A stretch of DNA of 8,612 nt, taken from assembly GCA_013202185.1 (NCBI GenBank), contig JABMSA010000014.1, positions 1 through 8,612 of the forward strand, in the 5' to 3' direction. Below, piece by piece: positions 6,169 to 8,612 of the stretch. This stretch comes from Planctomycetota bacterium (GTDB lineage: Bacteria; Planctomycetota; PUPC01; JABMSA01). The notes under the pieces are model-generated. The model made no database searches. It was not told where the DNA came from and saw nothing but the letters and a program-made list of their open reading frames with translations. The translations under genes were made by a program, and so were the position numbers. Numbering within the stretch: position 1 is the stretch's first letter; every line of letters starts with the position of its first letter.

Positions 6169-8364
6169 ATGAAGCCACAACGCATACTAATTGCCGCGTT
6201 TGCCGTTCTCTGCGCGGGCGCAATTGCGCTGGCAGCCATCAAGCTGCCGGGCCCATCGCCCCGGGCGCTTGTTGCAAAGGCCCAGATCGATGCATCGCTC
6301 GGAAAGCTCGATAAGGCAGAGCGCACCCTGCAAAAGGCCGCAAAGCTCGCGCCCGAGCATGCATCCACTCACCTGAAGCTGTCGCGGGTGCTGCTGCGCC
6401 AACAAGCCTTCACCCAATCCCTTGCAAGCTACCATAAGGCCGTTGCGCTCGATCCGCTTATCACCTCCTCCGACGAGTTCGCTCGATACGTTGCCTTAGT
6501 TTCCGATCTCGAAAAACGCCTGGCGTACCTCAAGGCCTTCGTGCAACTTGCCCGCGCCGGCTCCTCGAGCGCATTGCGGCCCGTGCACCTTGCAGCCCTC
6601 CACCTCGCCGGGCAAGTGCGGCTTCGCAGCCGGGCGCTTGCCCTCAAAGAAGCCGAAGAAAATCTGGCACTTCTCGCCGGCCCCCGCGCCGAGCAGGTCC
6701 GCCGCTGCGTTTCAGCCGGAAAGCTCGACGCAGCCGTCGAAATCGCTCGAGAACTCGAAGGCACCGGCCAAGCGGCAGAAGACGTCGCCCGGCAACTCGC
6801 CGAGGCCCTCGCGCACCAGCAGGCCGCGCGCGGATTATTTCAGTCGGCCGTCGTCATCGACGCCAACTTCGCGCCGGCACGGCTGGCGCTCGCCGCCACC
6901 GACATTACAACGGGCGCCGTGCAACAGGGCACGCAGGCCGTGCTCAAGCTCGTGGAAGGGCTCGAATCCCCTCCCGTGAATCTGCTGACCTACGCGGCGC
7001 GGCTCGCCATGCGCCAGGGCCGCACCGCCGACGCCCAAGCGCTCGTCCGGCAAGCACTGGCCAAAGAGCCCGGCAACACGCACGCCTTGCGTCTGCAGGC
7101 TGCAATCCTCTTCTCGAAAGGCGAGTTCGAGCAGCTCGCACACACCATCAGCAAGCTCCGCCGCAACGACCCCCGCGACCACTGCGCGATGTTTCTCGAG
7201 GGCAGCATCGACCTCATCGAAGGCAGATTCAGCCGGGCGGCGCAACAGCTTGCCCTGGCCGCCGCCAAACAGAAGAGCGGGCAGCTCTTGCAGTATCATC
7301 TCGGCCTGGCTTATTACCGGATCGGCGCAATTGACCGGGCCGAGCAATGCCTGCAGGCCTTGTGCGAACGCCCGGATGTTTTTCCCGAGGCCCGCATAGC
7401 CCGCGCAGCGACCGCCCTGGCCAAGGGGGACCTCGACGTTGCCGAAACAAACTGCCGGACCGTCCTGGGCCACAACCCCGCCGACCCGGCCGCGCTCCGC
7501 CTGCTCGCCGCCGTTCACATCGGGCGGCGCGACGCAGACGCCGCGATCGAAGTACTGCACAAGTACCTGAGCGTTCGGCCGAAATCGGCCCTGGCAGCCC
7601 AGGCCCTGGCGGCCGCGCAAATGGCACAGGGCCGCCTCGAGGCCGTCATTGCCGAGTACCAGGCCCTACTCGAACAAGCACCCCGGCCCGAGGTCCGGCA
7701 TCATGTTCTGGCCCTGGCACACAGCCTTGCAGGCCGCCCCGGGGAAGCCGAAAAACATTACGCCAGGCTATCGGCACGCGATCCGTCACTTCCGCACGTG
7801 TGGCTGCTGCGCGCCCGGATGCTGGCGCTCGACGGGCGCGTGCTCGCGGCCGCAGACCAATGCCGCAAAGCCCTGGCACGGGGCGCCTCGCCGCCGGCGA
7901 TTCTAACCGCGCGAGGAGTATTCAATACGATCCTCGGCAACTACGATCAAGCACGAAAAGAACTCGCCGTCGGCCCCGATCCCTACGCCGCCGGCACGTT
8001 TGCCATAAACGTCTACTTCGCACTTGCGCGTCATGAAAACTATGCGACCGCTACGGCCCGGATCCTGGCCGCAGATCCGCTTTCCAGGAGATCGCAAGAC
8101 CTCGTCATCATCGCCTGCTCGGCCGGGCCGTCCGCCGGCACCCTCGCCGGCTCGATCGATGCGATGGTGCGCGAACAGCCCGGCGTGCTTGGCGTGTTGA
8201 ACAAGGCAGTAGTCATGCATCAACGCGAAGCAGCGACCTTCAGCCGCCTCAAGTTGATAAACGTCGATTCAATGTGGGCGCGTCTCGTAGGCGTTTACAA
8301 ACACCGCCCACTCGACTGGCGCTGGCACCTTGGAATGGAAGGGCGGGACGAACACGAGTTATGA
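6169..8364 (+). CDS. Exported TPR-repeat protein
   Basis: This 731-residue protein begins with a short basic segment (MKPQR) and one hydrophobic stretch (about 6-25, ILIAAFAVLCAGAIALAAI), a signal peptide or membrane anchor. The AVLC is not a proper lipobox, because Leu sits at -1. The rest is alpha-helical repeat with a TPR rhythm of about 34 residues, clearest at 31-98 and about 295-600 (for example ALRLLAAVHIGRRDADAAIEVLHKYLSVRPKS). The C-terminal 130 residues are less repetitive. It probably sits in the periplasm or inner membrane as a scaffold for other proteins. The start has no clear ribosome site (upstream GACGCCTTCTC), so translation may depend on coupling from upstream. It shares an operon with the kinase and regulator. 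The layout resembles PrsT of PEP-CTERM systems (also long, N-terminally anchored TPR), but identity is unproven. The alanine and arginine content reflects high G+C. Confidence 0.8.
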   Translation: MKPQRILIAAFAVLCAGAIALAAIKLPGPSPRALVAKAQIDASLGKLDKAERTLQKAAKLAPEHASTHLKLSRVLLRQQAFTQSLASYHKAVALDPLITSSDEFARYVALVSDLEKRLAYLKAFVQLARAGSSSALRPVHLAALHLAGQVRLRSRALALKEAEENLALLAGPRAEQVRRCVSAGKLDAAVEIARELEGTGQAAEDVARQLAEALAHQQAARGLFQSAVVIDANFAPARLALAATDITTGAVQQGTQAVLKLVEGLESPPVNLLTYAARLAMRQGRTADAQALVRQALAKEPGNTHALRLQAAILFSKGEFEQLAHTISKLRRNDPRDHCAMFLEGSIDLIEGRFSRAAQQLALAAAKQKSGQLLQYHLGLAYYRIGAIDRAEQCLQALCERPDVFPEARIARAATALAKGDLDVAETNCRTVLGHNPADPAALRLLAAVHIGRRDADAAIEVLHKYLSVRPKSALAAQALAAAQMAQGRLEAVIAEYQALLEQAPRPEVRHHVLALAHSLAGRPGEAEKHYARLSARDPSLPHVWLLRARMLALDGRVLAAADQCRKALARGASPPAILTARGVFNTILGNYDQARKELAVGPDPYAAGTFAINVYFALARHENYATATARILAADPLSRRSQDLVIIACSAGPSAGTLAGSIDAMVREQPGVLGVLNKAVVMHQREAATFSRLKLINVDSMWARLVGVYKHRPLDWRWHLGMEGRDEHEL

Positions 8365-8435
8365 GTTCCGACGAAAAGCCCAAAAAGTTTGGTAACGTCC
8401 TAAAAGTGGTTGGGGTCAGTTTTTTCCATTACTGA
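8361..8435 (+). pseudogene. Start of a truncated fourth operon gene
   Basis: ATG 8361 overlaps the TPR stop as ATGA, the classic sign of a translationally coupled next gene. The frame reads MSSDEKPKKFGNVLKVVGVS then FFHY and stop, only 24 residues. A polar, lysine-rich start running into a hydrophobic stretch looks like the N-terminus of a membrane protein, not a complete peptide. The sequence at the end (GTTGGGGTCAG plus a T-run, about 8409-8426) resembles mobile-element edge motifs, so the gene was probably interrupted here. It could instead be a chance ORF. Confidence 0.45.
8409..8435. mobile_element. Possible insertion edge (GGGGTCAG motif)
   Basis: GTTGGGGTCAG followed by six T (8421-8426 region) resembles, from memory, the GGGGTCAGA-type phrases that flank REP-associated transposases in many genomes. 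It coincides with the point where the fourth operon gene loses sense. No transposase lies within the remaining window. Confidence 0.3.
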
Positions 8436-8533
8436 TCCGACAGCTCTGGAGTCATGATTCGGTCGAGGATGATCCCGGCCATCTTGGTTGCATGGTGCGG
8501 GCGCGGTACCGCGTAGCGGCGAGTCGCTGGCAT
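8429..8533 (-). CDS. 34-residue ORF, possibly a gene fragment
   Basis: A minus-strand frame from ATG 8533 encodes 34 residues ending in AGIILDRIMTPELSDQ. The composition looks protein-like, not random, and could be a C-terminal fragment of a gene broken by the same rearrangement. It lies between the truncated operon gene and the hairpin array. I recognise no family, and it has no clear ribosome site. It may be chance. Confidence 0.2.
   Translation of the reverse strand: MPATRRYAVPRPHHATKMAGIILDRIMTPELSDQ
8502..8513. repeat. 12-bp palindrome CGCGGTACCGCG
   Basis: A perfect GC-rich palindrome inside the small minus-strand ORF, a short distance before the hairpin array. It may be part of the same structured region or chance in GC-rich sequence. 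Confidence 0.25.
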
Positions 8534-8540
8534 ATCGATT

Positions 8541-8609
8541 GCCCCGCCCTAAAGGACGGGGCTAGGCGTCCGGCCTGACGGCCGGCCGTAAAGCCCCTTG
8601 AAAGGGGCT
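8541..8609 (-). mobile_element. Three tandem hairpins, candidate IS200/IS605-type end
   Basis: Three stems follow one another within 69 bases. GCCCCGCCC (8541-8549) pairs with GGACGGGGC (8554-8562), one mismatch, loop TAAA. CCGGCC-TGAC-GGCCGG spans 8570-8585. AGCCCC with a short TTGAAA turn and GGGGCT spans 8592-8609. On the minus strand the first reads CCCCGTCC-TTTA-GGGCGGGG, a style I associate with right ends of TnpB/IS1341-type elements, where the guide RNA scaffold ends. That would put tnpB beyond the right edge. Alternatives are another structured RNA or a generic repeat. Strand and family are tentative. Confidence 0.4.
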
Positions 8610-8612
8610 GCA

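Larger units (their letters stand above)
8436..8612. other. Non-coding tail after the operon
   Basis: Apart from the small minus-strand ORF, palindrome and hairpin array listed separately, nothing recognisable is seen to the window end. Confidence 0.4.

Noticed and set aside
7715..7731. Sigma-54-like TGGCAC...TTGCA inside the TPR gene
   Set aside because: The spacer is six bases and the site lies deep within coding sequence.

Overview
The window is GC-rich bacterial DNA (roughly 60% G+C by eye). It has two gene blocks facing away from each other, flanked at both ends by hairpin-rich non-coding sequence. I cannot assign a genus. A plasmid-type initiator, a sigma-54 two-component system and a TPR protein together suggest a Gram-negative, environmental lineage (Deltaproteobacteria-like or a candidate phylum), but this is only an inference.

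Layout. Positions 1-594 hold no convincing protein gene. They contain two dense clusters of small perfect hairpins (about 64-173 and 234-439), several with GNRA-type loops on the + strand, and a 21-bp palindrome at 554-574. On the minus strand, a 62-residue XRE-type regulator (2255-2067) is followed by a 469-residue replication initiator A-like protein (2004-595). Their leader regions share an 11-bp motif and contain a 12-bp palindrome and an attenuator-like hairpin. Positions 2256-2896 are a long, more AT-rich intergenic region with control signals for both directions. The clearest is a textbook sigma-54 -24/-12 promoter at 2748-2763.

On the + strand, that promoter leads into a soluble GAF-PAS histidine kinase (2897-4591) and an NtrC-type sigma-54-activating response regulator (4700-6079). 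A 26-codon coupling ORF (6079-6159) follows, then a large exported TPR protein (6169-8364). A fourth ORF begins by ATGA overlap at 8361 but stops after 24 codons. The sequence beyond it looks like mobile-element edge material and ends in three tandem hairpins (8541-8609). The best reading is a signalling operon whose last gene was cut off by an insertion.

How the parts work together (inference). The kinase senses an internal signal through GAF and PAS and phosphorylates Asp53 of the regulator. The regulator then activates sigma-54 polymerase, possibly at the operon's own promoter. The order GAF kinase, sigma-54 regulator, TPR protein recalls the PrsK-PrsR-PrsT set of exosortase/PEP-CTERM clusters, but this kinase lacks their membrane region and no exosortase is visible. 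The XRE-initiator pair looks like a plasmid-derived replication cassette with its own copy control. The most novel material is the structured non-coding DNA at the two ends and the truncated fourth gene.
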